DNA of 64,000 nucleotides. Origin: an uncultured Acidobacteriaceae bacterium. Its GTDB lineage: Bacteria; Acidobacteriota; Terriglobia; Terriglobales; Acidobacteriaceae. Both the position numbers and the translations under genes were made by a program. The DNA lies in assembly GCA_903842065.1 (NCBI GenBank), contig CAIMKZ010000090.1:1-64000 (forward strand). The letters run 5' to 3'. This document shows, in pieces, positions 28,001 to 35,781 of this stretch (the first letter of the stretch is position 1; each line of letters opens with the position of its first letter). The notes under the pieces are model-generated. The model was not told where the DNA came from. It saw only the letters and a list, made by a program, of their open reading frames with translations, and made no database searches.

Positions 28001-29706
28001 GCTCGAACTACGATGCGCTGGTGGCGGGCGATGGATCGTGCGCGGGCTGCGGCGAGAAGAGCGTGCTGCGCGCGATTGCTGTAATCACCGAGGCCTACAT
28101 GCGGCCGATCTTCCACGCGAAGAGCGACCGCTTCCTGGCCAAGGCCGGCGAGCTTGAGAAGAGCGGTGTAGCACGGCTTGCAGCGTTGAAGACGGCAAGT
28201 CCGGAAGAGTACGCGCGGCTGCAGAAGGCCATCACGCATCTGGTGATGGGTCTGGGCGGCGAGGACGATAAGGACACGCAGAGCCGCATTGCTGACTACG
28301 AGAAGAAGCACGGCGCGATCACCGATGCGCAGTTGATTGAGGCGATTGCCGCGGTGCTGCTGACCGAGGCATTCAACCACAAAAACCTGCAAGCAGTGGA
28401 CGGCAGGCTGGCGAACGGCATGAGCGTAATGGCGATGGCCGCGCACACCGGCTGCAATACGGTGTATGGCTCGACATCGCCGAACAATCCGCACCCCTAT
28501 CCGTGGATGAACTCGCTGTTCCAGGATGGCGTTACGATCGGCTGGCTGATGGGCGAGAGCTTCATGGTGGATCATGCGCGGCGCTCGGTGATTCCAGAGC
28601 GGCTGGCGGATATCGTTCTTACGCGCGACAAGAACGTACTCTCTGAGCAGGAGTATTACAATCTGGCGCACTTTACCGATGCGCTGATGACGGACGCCGA
28701 GATCGCCGAGCTGCCCAAGGTGTGGGTTGTGGGCGGCGACGGCGGCATCGGCGACATCGGCTACCAGAACACGTCGAAGGTGATGCTCCAGAACCGGCCC
28801 AACGTGAAGGTGCTGATGCTGGACACGCAGGTGTACTCGAACACCGGCGGACAGAACTCGGACTCTTCTCCGATGCCGGGCGGCGGCGACATGAACACCT
28901 TCGGCTCCGCGACGCAGGGCAAGAGCACGGAGAAGAAGACGGTTGCCGAGACCTTCCTCGGCGGACACGGATCGCCCTTTGTGGCGCAGTGCTCGATGGC
29001 GAATGCGCCGCGGCTGTATCGCGCGATTCTCGACGGCATCGAGTACCGCGGAACGATGTTCCTGCAAGCCTTTACCACCTGCCAGCCAGAGCACGGCGTG
29101 GCGGACGATATGGCGCTTGAGCAGGCGCAGCGGGTTCGCGACTCGCGCGGCGTGCCGGAGTTCATCTTCGATCCGCGCAAGGGCGAGAGCTATGCGGAGT
29201 GCCTGGACATGAAGGGCAACCCGTCGGGCGATCTGGACTGGTGGCAGACGAAGTCGAAGATCACGGGCGAGCAGGTTCGCTACACCGTAGCGCACTGGTG
29301 CACGACCGAGGCTCGGTTCCGGAATCACCTGAAGAAGATCAAGCCGGAGGTGGCGGCGAAGCTGACCAAGCTTGAAAACATGCTGGTGCGCATCACGCAG
29401 CAGGATGTGATCTACCGGCGCTATCTCGATCCGCAGCACCGCGCGTTCATCCCCGACTTCGGCGTGTTCATCACGGTTGAGGAAGAGGGCAAGCAGGTGC
29501 AGTACGCGCTCTCGCGGCAACTTGTCATGTTCTGCGTTGAAAGACGCAAGGCATGGCGGATGTTGCAGTCCAAGGCGGGCATTGTGAACCGCGAGTACCA
29601 GGCGCAGCGGGCGCTGCTGGCGGATGTGGATGCTGGCAAGGTCGCGCTGAGCGAGTTGCTCGAGCGCGGCGATGAGCTGGTGGCGGAGAAGCTGGTGAAG
29701 GCGTAA
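25033..29706 (+). CDS. nifJ: Pyruvate:ferredoxin (flavodoxin) oxidoreductase, extended form
   Basis: 1557 residues, against about 1170-1200 for ordinary single-chain enzymes. It oxidises pyruvate and CoA to acetyl-CoA and CO2 with ferredoxin or flavodoxin as acceptor. The N-terminal pyruvate-binding domain (FYPITPSTEGGELFQQAYAE) is followed by the gamma-type domain (HSIGGWGAITTGKNLGAIL near 460). Two 4Fe-4S motifs follow (CTQCMECISVCP near 788, CKGCGACVTACG near 919). The TPP domain has GDGSCAGCGEKS near 999 and GGDGGIGDIGYQNTSK near 1234. The extra length lies mainly between the two clusters and inside the TPP domain. It is monocistronic with its own terminator. Confidence 0.93.
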   Translation: MKPAVRFPGIRITANGNQLVSYYTETRIADAGVFYPITPSTEGGELFQQAYAEGHLNVFGSNTLAIETEGEHAAQGGAIAHSVCGKRVVNFTSGQGVIYGLEQYYHAPGKGSTMVLEVGARALTKHALNVHCGHDDIYGALDTGWIMLFGKDAQQAADQALILRRVTELALTPGMNIMDGFLTTHLERTFYKHESELIREYLGAPEDIINCPTDAQRALFGATRRRVPKMMDLANPVLIGPVQNQEHYMQGVMARRNNFVEPILAFLEDAYVKFAELTGRRYGLVSEYKTADAETVFVSIGSAAENIEAAVDYLRTTRGASVGSVHVNVIRPFPEAAIVNALKGKKNVIILERTDEPMAGANPLGRDIRTAFQKAVQGSDGLPKVELAEVPKFLGGSYGLGSRDFRPEHIIGAYEYAAAGRARKDGKKATDGADYFVLGIDHPYAVLGEETPSLLPDKATAVRFHSIGGWGAITTGKNLGAILGDLNDLLFARDGQVDELGNPKEVIHVSANPKYGSEKKGAPTSYFMVAASDRIRTNCDLRHVSCVLCCDPKAFTHTNPLDGMQEGGSLVWESDADGERAWENLPQWARKQIVEKKIRVYTMPGFAIARKATDRADLQLRMQGNAFLGAFFAVSTLLKDFGITQEQFRDVVYKQYVKKFGKFGEAVVKSNMEVMLEGFEQVKEIKVGELTAADHSSLRGQALLPIFETAPVGEASCAGACRTTPMPEGQASRKPIASIAAFDAEFRAGLGYNQPATPLSALGVVAAATGDRTSKYVARRETPLYIAENCTQCMECISVCPDTALPNCAQDLSTLLVTAASRYVGDAGERNKLIAKLPEIEKATRARMNAEIKAGTPLQQILREVTESVDGISAEAKAQFFHIIDKVPMAYQKVNAIFSSPERKQAGAGGIFSIFVSDLCKGCGACVTACGDHQALKMVQETEEINAKHESGTAFLNLLPDTAQKYLGFFNSANPSDSKTAALRNMLMVRSNYDALVAGDGSCAGCGEKSVLRAIAVITEAYMRPIFHAKSDRFLAKAGELEKSGVARLAALKTASPEEYARLQKAITHLVMGLGGEDDKDTQSRIADYEKKHGAITDAQLIEAIAAVLLTEAFNHKNLQAVDGRLANGMSVMAMAAHTGCNTVYGSTSPNNPHPYPWMNSLFQDGVTIGWLMGESFMVDHARRSVIPERLADIVLTRDKNVLSEQEYYNLAHFTDALMTDAEIAELPKVWVVGGDGGIGDIGYQNTSKVMLQNRPNVKVLMLDTQVYSNTGGQNSDSSPMPGGGDMNTFGSATQGKSTEKKTVAETFLGGHGSPFVAQCSMANAPRLYRAILDGIEYRGTMFLQAFTTCQPEHGVADDMALEQAQRVRDSRGVPEFIFDPRKGESYAECLDMKGNPSGDLDWWQTKSKITGEQVRYTVAHWCTTEARFRNHLKKIKPEVAAKLTKLENMLVRITQQDVIYRRYLDPQHRAFIPDFGVFITVEEEGKQVQYALSRQLVMFCVERRKAWRMLQSKAGIVNREYQAQRALLADVDAGKVALSELLERGDELVAEKLVKA

Positions 29707-29731
29707 GCTAATTGCCTAATATACAGTCTGA

Positions 29732-29771
29732 GCCGGGTCCCGGATGGTTACGGGGCCCGGCATTTATTTCG
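29732..29771 (+). terminator. Rho-independent terminator after nifJ
   Basis: 11-bp stem with one G-T wobble (29732-29742 with 29751-29761), an 8-base loop, then ATTTATTTC. Confidence 0.8.
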
Positions 29772-29941
29772 AGCAGGGGACTGGCCGGGCGGCCGGTAAG
29801 AATTCCGTGCAGGACGCTGGATTATTTTGCTAGAATCGCGCTACTGTACCGATACAACTTTCAGATTGCTCTGACGATCGGTCTGAAATTGCCGTCAGAC
29901 GAAATCTGAGATCGGTACGTCCAGAGTTCGGAGAGCGCGTC

Positions 29942-31288
29942 ATGGCAACCTGCTTGAGCTGTGGCAGAGCAGTTGGTTCGGAATCGCAGTTTTGTCCAGC
30001 TTGCGGGGGACCCGTGCACAGCGGCGCGCCGCAGCAAATGGAAGCGCAAAAGGATTGGAAGGCAGTGCACGGCCAGATTCCGAATCCCTCAGCCCCACCA
30101 CCCTTCACATCGATCCGTGTCGGTATACCTCAGGCAGCACCGGCGCAGCCGTTTTCCTCCAATCTGAAGGGTAGTGTGAGCGCTGCTGGCAGTGCGCCGC
30201 CACCGATACCGACGGCTCCGCCACCGCCGCCGCCGCTTCAGTCCAGGCCGACGCCTCCACCGATGCCGGTGGTTGCTCCGCCTCTGCCACCGATACCGCA
30301 GGCTCCACCTCTGCCTCCGCCGCTTCAGTCCAGGCCGACGCCGCCACCGATGCCGGTAGCTGCTCCGCCTCCGCCGCCGATACCGCAGGCTCCGCCGCCA
30401 CCGCCTCCGATACCGGCGGCGCCGCCGCTGCTATCGGCTGTTGCTCAACCGGCAGCACCTCCACCTCCGGTAGTCCCGCCTGCGGCTCCGGCACCACCAC
30501 CGGCGCCCGTGCCCGTACAACAGCCTCGTCCGGTCCAGGCAGCGCCTCCGGTTCCGCCTGCACCCGCTCCGCCGGTTACGCCACCTGTGCCATTCAAGAC
30601 AGAAGCGCCGCCGCAGCCTGTGGCTGAGAGCCCGAAGCGCGCAGTTGCCCAGAAGTCGCCGGTGGTTATTGTTGTCGTGGGCGCGCTGGCCATGGTGGTT
30701 CTGGGAATTGTTGTGTATCTGGTGATTTCTTTCTTCACGGGTCGAAACACTCCTCCAGCAACTCCGGTCCAGCCCGAGACGGCAGAGCCGGCCGCCGCTC
30801 CTTCGGCGCCGATTCAGACAGCGCCTGCGGCGGCTGTTCCGACGCCCGCGCAACAGCCAAACAACACGAGCAACAGCCGTCCGGGTAAACCCGGAAGCAA
30901 GCCGAGCCCGAATGGGAGTGTGCCTGTGAACAAAGCAGGAACGCCGCCTCCGGTTGCGATGCCTGCTCCGCCTCCGGTCGTTGCTCCACTGCCGGTTGCC
31001 AAGTCGTCCTCCCCGGTTGAAAGCGTTACGCAGCCCGCGATTCTGATTCGGCGAGTGGAGCCGGTGTATCCACCGATAGCCCGCAACATGCACATTGCCG
31101 GCGTGGTGAGAGTACATATCACTATCGGCGCCGATGGCCTGGTGAAGTCGATGAAGGTGACTACGGGTAATGTGATTCTGGCAGAGGCTGCCAAGGACGC
31201 GATCAGGCAGTGGGTCTACAGGCCGGCGACCATCGACGGACACCCAACGCAGTGGGAGACCGATGTAGAGGTCTCATTTGTGGGATGA
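29942..31288 (+). CDS. Zinc-ribbon / proline-rich / TonB C-terminal domain fusion protein
   Basis: 448 residues. The start CLSCGRAVGSESQFCPACG is a four-cysteine zinc ribbon. Residues about 45-235 are a proline-rich region with repeated blocks (LQSRPTPPPMPV twice). A membrane helix follows near 245-265 (IVVVGALAMVVLGIVVYLV), then a proline/alanine linker and a C-terminal TonB-like domain (VYPPIARNMHIAGVVRVHI). Predicted topology is cytoplasmic zinc ribbon and periplasmic TonB domain. The family role of the last domain is contact with outer-membrane receptors; the fusion's role is unknown. It is followed on the same strand by the AIM24 and zinc-ribbon/GYF genes. Confidence 0.75.
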   Translation: MATCLSCGRAVGSESQFCPACGGPVHSGAPQQMEAQKDWKAVHGQIPNPSAPPPFTSIRVGIPQAAPAQPFSSNLKGSVSAAGSAPPPIPTAPPPPPPLQSRPTPPPMPVVAPPLPPIPQAPPLPPPLQSRPTPPPMPVAAPPPPPIPQAPPPPPPIPAAPPLLSAVAQPAAPPPPVVPPAAPAPPPAPVPVQQPRPVQAAPPVPPAPAPPVTPPVPFKTEAPPQPVAESPKRAVAQKSPVVIVVVGALAMVVLGIVVYLVISFFTGRNTPPATPVQPETAEPAAAPSAPIQTAPAAAVPTPAQQPNNTSNSRPGKPGSKPSPNGSVPVNKAGTPPPVAMPAPPPVVAPLPVAKSSSPVESVTQPAILIRRVEPVYPPIARNMHIAGVVRVHITIGADGLVKSMKVTTGNVILAEAAKDAIRQWVYRPATIDGHPTQWETDVEVSFVG

Positions 31289-31420
31289 GCATTTAAGTCC
31301 CCCGGATGGATGGCAAAGCCGGGGAAGAACGAGATCGCAGTAGAAACAAACACCCGATACCCGGCGCGCGCCATCAACCGCCGGGAGAGGGTTGAAGAAG
31401 TTCCGGGAGGAGACAAGCCC

Positions 31421-32122
31421 ATGCAGATGCGGATTCAGGGAACGACCATGCCGGTGCTCGAGATTCAGCTCGATCCCAATGAAAGCGTTTTTTCCGAGGC
31501 CGGAGAGCTGTCCTGGATGTCCAGCTCGATCCAGATGACCACCCACACGCAGCTAGGCGGAGCGGGCGGACTGATGGGCGTGCTGAAGCGGGTAGCGGGC
31601 GGCGGCACGCTATTCATGACCGAGTACCGCGCCGCGCAGTACACCGGCGAGGTGGCCTTTGCCACCAAGGTTCCGGGGCACATTGTTCCGGTTGAAGTTG
31701 GCCCTGCCGCGGAGTACATGATCCACCGGCACGGCTTTCTGTGCGCGACGCCGCAGGTGACGATCGGGGTCGGCTTTCAGCAGTCGCTGGGGGCGGGCAT
31801 CTTCGGAGGCGCGGGATACATTCTGCAAAAGATCGGCGGGATTGGGACGGCATGGCTGGAACTGTCGGGCGAGCTGATCATGAAGAATCTTGCGCCGGGC
31901 GAGACGCTGCGCGTTCATCCCGGACACGTCGGAGCCTTTCAGACGTCGGTTGGCTTCAACATGACGCGGGTTCCCGGCGTGAAGAATATGCTCTTCGGCG
32001 GAGATGGTATTTTTCTGGCCGCGCTGACCGGGCCGGGCACGGTGTGGCTGCAGACGCTGCCCATCTCGCGGCTGGCACACCAGATCATCGAGTTCCTGCC
32101 CAAGGGCTCGGGACGCGATTAG
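31421..32122 (+). CDS. AIM24 family protein (TIGR00266-like)
   Basis: 233 residues from ATG at 31421, chosen because GGGAGGAG lies eight bases upstream and MRIQGTTMPVLEIQL is the typical family N-terminus. Visible family features are GELSWMSSSIQMTTH, glycine-rich turns (GGAGGLMGVLKRVAGGG) and TVWLQTLPISRLAHQI. The fold is a beta-sandwich related to mitochondrial AIM24; bacterial function is not established, though envelope or membrane-stress roles have been suggested. It lies between two zinc-ribbon genes, 19 bases upstream of the second. Confidence 0.88.
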   Translation: MQMRIQGTTMPVLEIQLDPNESVFSEAGELSWMSSSIQMTTHTQLGGAGGLMGVLKRVAGGGTLFMTEYRAAQYTGEVAFATKVPGHIVPVEVGPAAEYMIHRHGFLCATPQVTIGVGFQQSLGAGIFGGAGYILQKIGGIGTAWLELSGELIMKNLAPGETLRVHPGHVGAFQTSVGFNMTRVPGVKNMLFGGDGIFLAALTGPGTVWLQTLPISRLAHQIIEFLPKGSGRD

Positions 32123-32141
32123 CAGAGCAAAGGAGAGAGCG

Positions 32142-33188
32142 ATGGCGCAGACTTGTACGAAGTGTGGAGCACAAATCCAGCCAGGTATACGGTTTTGCGA
32201 GGGTTGCGGCGCACCTGCAATAGCGGCCGCACCGCTTTCGCCACCACCGCAGTCGTATCAGCCGCCACCACCGCCGAGCTACGCGCCGCCTTCGCCGCCC
32301 AGCTTTGCGCCGCCGCCCCAGCCGCAGGAGACGATGTGGCACTACACGGCCAATGGCAGCGCCCAGGGGCCGATGGCTGAGACCGAGTTGCTGCGGATGC
32401 TGCCGAGCTTATCGCCGGATACACGCTTCTGGAATCCAGCACTCACGTCGTGGCTGAGCGCTGAGGAGGCGGGCCTGCGAGTTGCACCTGTAATTCGCGC
32501 GCCGCAGTTTGCGCCGCCGCCACCTGCGCCAGTACCGCCGCCCGCGCCACGGCCGGGGGCTCCGTTCAATGCGCCTTCCTACGCTCCGGTGAATACAGGC
32601 GCTGCCACTCCATATCCGGGCTACGGCGCGCCACAGACGCCGATGGCTCCGCCGCCCGGGTTTGCTCCCGCGCCGCTTCAGCCGCCATATGGCGTAGCGC
32701 CGGCATCGCCGTATGCAGCGTCGGCGCCCATGTCCATGGCGGGAGGCCCTGAGCCGCCCAATATGCACTGGTTTCTTATTCTTGCGCTCAGCTTCTTCAC
32801 CGGTGGGCTGGCCGGGTTTGTGTGGCTGCTGCGCGAGTCGCTCTTCGTGAAGAAGATCGATGCGGCGAGTAAAGCGGTTGTCTATTGGGTAGTGTTGCTG
32901 GTGGCCATGGTGGTGCAGGTGATTCTTTACTTCAAAGCCCTGTCACCAGATTCGGCAAGTGGCGCTGTGATGGCCTCTTCGCTAATTATGCTGCTCAACC
33001 TCGTCATCATGGTTATCGCTCTGGTCATGGTCTTTTCGATGCGCAAATCGATCGTGACCTACTACAACACGGCGGAGCCGATCGGCCTCAAACTGAGCGG
33101 AGTCATGACCTTCTTTTTCAGCATTCTGTACTTTCAGTACCACTTCTCGCGCATCATCCGGTGGAAGAAGACAGGTGTGCTTAGCTAG
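32142..33188 (+). CDS. Zinc-ribbon / GYF-like / multi-pass membrane protein
   Basis: 348 residues. An N-terminal four-cysteine zinc ribbon (CTKCGAQIQPGIRFCEGCG) is followed by proline/alanine-rich sequence. A GYF_2-like domain near 65-110 reads MWHYTANGSAQGPMAETEL with a closing tryptophan in NPALTSW. More proline-rich sequence precedes four hydrophobic helices in the last 140 residues (ILALSFFTGGLAGFVWLLR onward). GYF-type domains bind proline-rich peptides, and both this protein and its upstream neighbour carry long proline-rich tracts. Function unknown. It probably shares a transcript with the AIM24 gene (19-base gap). Confidence 0.75.
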   Translation: MAQTCTKCGAQIQPGIRFCEGCGAPAIAAAPLSPPPQSYQPPPPPSYAPPSPPSFAPPPQPQETMWHYTANGSAQGPMAETELLRMLPSLSPDTRFWNPALTSWLSAEEAGLRVAPVIRAPQFAPPPPAPVPPPAPRPGAPFNAPSYAPVNTGAATPYPGYGAPQTPMAPPPGFAPAPLQPPYGVAPASPYAASAPMSMAGGPEPPNMHWFLILALSFFTGGLAGFVWLLRESLFVKKIDAASKAVVYWVVLLVAMVVQVILYFKALSPDSASGAVMASSLIMLLNLVIMVIALVMVFSMRKSIVTYYNTAEPIGLKLSGVMTFFFSILYFQYHFSRIIRWKKTGVLS

Positions 33189-33229
33189 GCACAGAGAGGT
33201 CCAGGTCAGCGAGTCATTGGGATATGTAG

Positions 33230-34654
33230 TTAGCGGATGAAGCGCATCAGCCCACGCGGCTTGAGGTCCGGGGCGAGGAAGCTGTGTGGCGTTTCTGCTT
33301 TCGCGCACAGAGCTTCCGCGGCCAGATGCCCGCTGCGGGCGGCGCTCTCCATCGTCGAAGGCCAGCCGGTGGCGGTCCAGTCGCCGGCCAGAAAGCTGTT
33401 CGGCCATGGGGATTGATTGGCCGAAGGTCGATTTGCATCGATCCCCGGCGGAACGCCGAAGGTGGCGCGGACCTCTTTGATCAGCGCGGCCTTTTCGATC
33501 TTGGCTTGCTTTACGGCAGGGAAGAACTCGGCAAGTTCGGCGACGGATTGTTCGATGGCCTGTTTGCGATCGAGAGCCGCAAAGGTGCGCGATGCGCTGA
33601 TGACCAGCTCGACATAACTGCCTTGCGTCTTGCGCCACGGCTGTAACTGGCTCTTGTTGTACATCCAGTGGATCTCGCGGTCGAGCAGAACGGCGTGATC
33701 GAGATCGGTGATCTGGCGATCGAACCACAAGTGCACACTGCATATGGGCCAGTGCTGGTGGTTGCTGATCTGAGTGAGAAGTTTTTCCGCACCTTCGGCT
33801 GGTGGCAGGCCGGGGATGAGCTTGGCCGTGGCCTCAAAGGGCAGCGCCAGGATGAGGTAGTCGGTGACGAGCGGACCTGTGCGGGTTTCGACGGTCCACT
33901 TTGAAGTCGCTGCGTCCCACTCCGCGCTCTCGACGCTGGAGTTGAGATGGAGCTCTGCGCCGCGCTCGCTGAGGAACGCTTCCGCGCCTGCATAGAGCTC
34001 GCTCAACGGAACGGTGCTCATACCCATCGCTCCAGCTTCGGCCGAGTTCATGAACAACTCGCGGACAACTTTGGCAGCGTAGGGCACGGCGATCTGGTCG
34101 AGGTCGGCGTTGAGCGCGCTGGCGATGACGAGACGCCAGAAGCGGTTCATGGCTCCCGCTGACTGCCCGTGGCGCTCAAGCCAGGCGCTGAGGGGCTCCG
34201 TTGAGTTGGCATCTATCGGCCGTATGAGGGCAGAAAAAGCGCGGGCCAGGGAGAGCTTGTCGGCGAGTGTGAACGCATGAGCTGAGAGCAGCTTGGGCAG
34301 ACCGTGTAGCGGAGCGGGAAGCAGCGATGGTCCTAGTGCCGAGCGCCGTCCGCCGGGCTCGATCATCGTCATGCCGCTGGTCCAGTGAATCTTATTTCCG
34401 ACGCCGATGCGCTCGTAGAAGGCGATGAGGTTTGTGCAACAGCCGAAGAGAGCGTGCTGGCAGTTGTCGAGGACTTCGTTGACGCCGGGGTGCAGGTAGG
34501 AACTAGCGCGTCCGCCGAGATAGCTTCTTCGTTCGATGAGATGGACCAAAAGTTTGCTGTCTGCAAGACCGCAGGCGGCCGAGAGGCCGGCGACGCCGCC
34601 GCCGACGATGGCAACGGTTTTCTTTCTGTCTCGGATTGGTGCTGTGGTGGAGAT
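33230..34654 (-). CDS. hpnE: Hydroxysqualene dehydroxylase HpnE, apparent ATC start
   Basis: 474 residues if begun at ATC 34654. HpnE uses FAD to reduce hydroxysqualene to squalene in the HpnC/D/E route. The dinucleotide motif VAIVGGGVAGLSAACGL lies at residues about 15-31, followed by ERRSYLGGRASSYLHPG and a C-terminal SFLAGDWTATGWPSTMESAA that closes the FAD site. No ATG, GTG or TTG occurs in frame between the upstream TAG (34670-34672) and this motif. ATC at 34654 has GAGGA five bases upstream and would give MSTTAPIRDRKK. A TTG at 34549 would delete the FAD motif. A dispersed repeat abuts the start. Confidence 0.85.
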   Translation of the reverse strand: MSTTAPIRDRKKTVAIVGGGVAGLSAACGLADSKLLVHLIERRSYLGGRASSYLHPGVNEVLDNCQHALFGCCTNLIAFYERIGVGNKIHWTSGMTMIEPGGRRSALGPSLLPAPLHGLPKLLSAHAFTLADKLSLARAFSALIRPIDANSTEPLSAWLERHGQSAGAMNRFWRLVIASALNADLDQIAVPYAAKVVRELFMNSAEAGAMGMSTVPLSELYAGAEAFLSERGAELHLNSSVESAEWDAATSKWTVETRTGPLVTDYLILALPFEATAKLIPGLPPAEGAEKLLTQISNHQHWPICSVHLWFDRQITDLDHAVLLDREIHWMYNKSQLQPWRKTQGSYVELVISASRTFAALDRKQAIEQSVAELAEFFPAVKQAKIEKAALIKEVRATFGVPPGIDANRPSANQSPWPNSFLAGDWTATGWPSTMESAARSGHLAAEALCAKAETPHSFLAPDLKPRGLMRFIR

Positions 34655-34728
34655 GCTTTTCCTCAGGGGCTAAAGCCCACGCTCTTGCTTCCTTGAATGT
34701 ACGGGCTGAAGCCCGTACCCTTCAACAC
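34655..34728. repeat. Dispersed paired-hairpin repeat filling the hpnD-hpnE junction
   Basis: Two palindromic elements, GGGGCTAAAGCCC and GTACGGGCTGAAGCCCGTAC, are joined by a 30-base spacer. They occupy exactly the gap between the hpnD stop (34729) and the apparent hpnE start. The CCTGAGGA edge, on the minus strand, supplies the Shine-Dalgarno-like sequence for hpnE. Relatives lie at 63298-63365 and, more weakly, 14657-14722. Confidence 0.7.
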
Positions 34729-35661
34729 TCACGCAGAGCGACGTCCGAAGATGCGAATCCAAGTCATCTTTGCGAGCCCTGCCATGAGGATGACGATCTT
34801 TTGCGCGGTTGGAACTGATGCGCGGCTGGAGAAGACATCGTAGTCTGCGCGCTCGATGCGATGGAGCAGGCTGTGGTAGATGGCTACCAGCACGGATAGC
34901 GCCGGACGGCTCTCACGATCGATGAGGGGGAGCAGTTTTTGTGCCGACTTGTAGTAGTCTTCCGCGCGGGCGGTGTAGTCGGCGAGGAGTTTACGCTCGT
35001 TTGTCGTGGGCGACGCGGAAGGGGCGCGCTGTAGAAGCTCTTCCGCGGTGAGGCCGTGGGCAGTGAGGTCTTCAATCGCGAGATAGACGCGGCTGCGGGA
35101 GGCGTCTTCTGCCACGTCGCGCAGAATATTGGTGAGCTGGAAGGCGATGCCGGTCTCTTCGGCGAGTTTTTCGGCTGCGGTGTCAGAGTAGCCGAAGATG
35201 CGGATGCAGACGAGGCCTACGACAGAGGCAACGAGATAGCAGTATCGGTAGAGATCGCTGAAGGTGGCGTAGGTGTCGGGCGCGCCGGTTGGGGCGCTGT
35301 CGAGGTCCATGGAAACGCCGGCTACCAGCTCGTCGAAGAGCGAGAGGGGAATGCGGTAGCGGGCCGCCGCATCGCGGGTGGCGACGAAGGCGGGATTGGA
35401 TGAAGAGCCTCCGGCGAGGACCGAGCGCCACTCGGAGAGCCATGCGTCGAGGTTGGCTCGGCGCTCGGTGCGGGAGATGGACTCGTCGTCGGAGAGGTCG
35501 TCGGCCTGGCGCATGAAGGCGTAGACGGCGCAGATGGCGTTGCGGCGCTCAGGCGTGAGCGCGATGAACGCGTAGTAGAAGTTCTTGGCTTCGCGGCGCG
35601 CAATGGCGCGGCAGGCGGTGTAGGCCTGGGAAAGGGTCGGAGTTGGGGGAATCTCAGTCAA
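34729..35661 (-). CDS. hpnD: Presqualene diphosphate synthase HpnD
   Basis: 310 residues; condenses two farnesyl diphosphates to presqualene diphosphate. It is a trans-isoprenyl synthase with both aspartate-rich motifs: DDLSDDE near residue 52 and DVAEDASRSRVYL near 195. AKNFYYAFIALTPERRNAI is the usual N-terminal block. The start is TTG at 35661; no ATG or GTG in frame fits better, and the Shine-Dalgarno sequence is weak. The upstream junction with hpnC holds two palindromic repeats. Confidence 0.92.
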   Translation of the reverse strand: MTEIPPTPTLSQAYTACRAIARREAKNFYYAFIALTPERRNAICAVYAFMRQADDLSDDESISRTERRANLDAWLSEWRSVLAGGSSSNPAFVATRDAAARYRIPLSLFDELVAGVSMDLDSAPTGAPDTYATFSDLYRYCYLVASVVGLVCIRIFGYSDTAAEKLAEETGIAFQLTNILRDVAEDASRSRVYLAIEDLTAHGLTAEELLQRAPSASPTTNERKLLADYTARAEDYYKSAQKLLPLIDRESRPALSVLVAIYHSLLHRIERADYDVFSSRASVPTAQKIVILMAGLAKMTWIRIFGRRSA

Positions 35662-35707
35662 CGATTTCGTCTCAATATCTGATTTGCGAGTGGCGTGTTG
35701 AGTGTTG

Positions 35708-35758
35708 TTCTTTCCCAGGTCTCAAAATCGAGACCCGGGGCACCCGCATTTGTTTCTG
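35708..35758. repeat. Dispersed palindromic repeat, copy C (hpnC-hpnD junction)
   Basis: TTTCCCAGGTCTC and GAGACCCGGGGCACCC around AAAATC. Its left flank GTTGAGTGTTG is shared with copy F, so the repeat unit is longer than the palindrome. Confidence 0.8.
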
Positions 35759-35781
35759 GTCCTCAGGTCAAGTTTCGGTCA

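Noticed and set aside
26371..29520. Two long minus-strand frames (about 500 codons each) opposite nifJ
   Set aside because: Antisense shadows of a gene whose cluster and TPP motifs are intact on the plus strand.
33230..34549. hpnE starting at TTG 34549
   Set aside because: This start would remove the Rossmann FAD motif GGGVAGLSAACGL that is clearly encoded upstream in the same frame.
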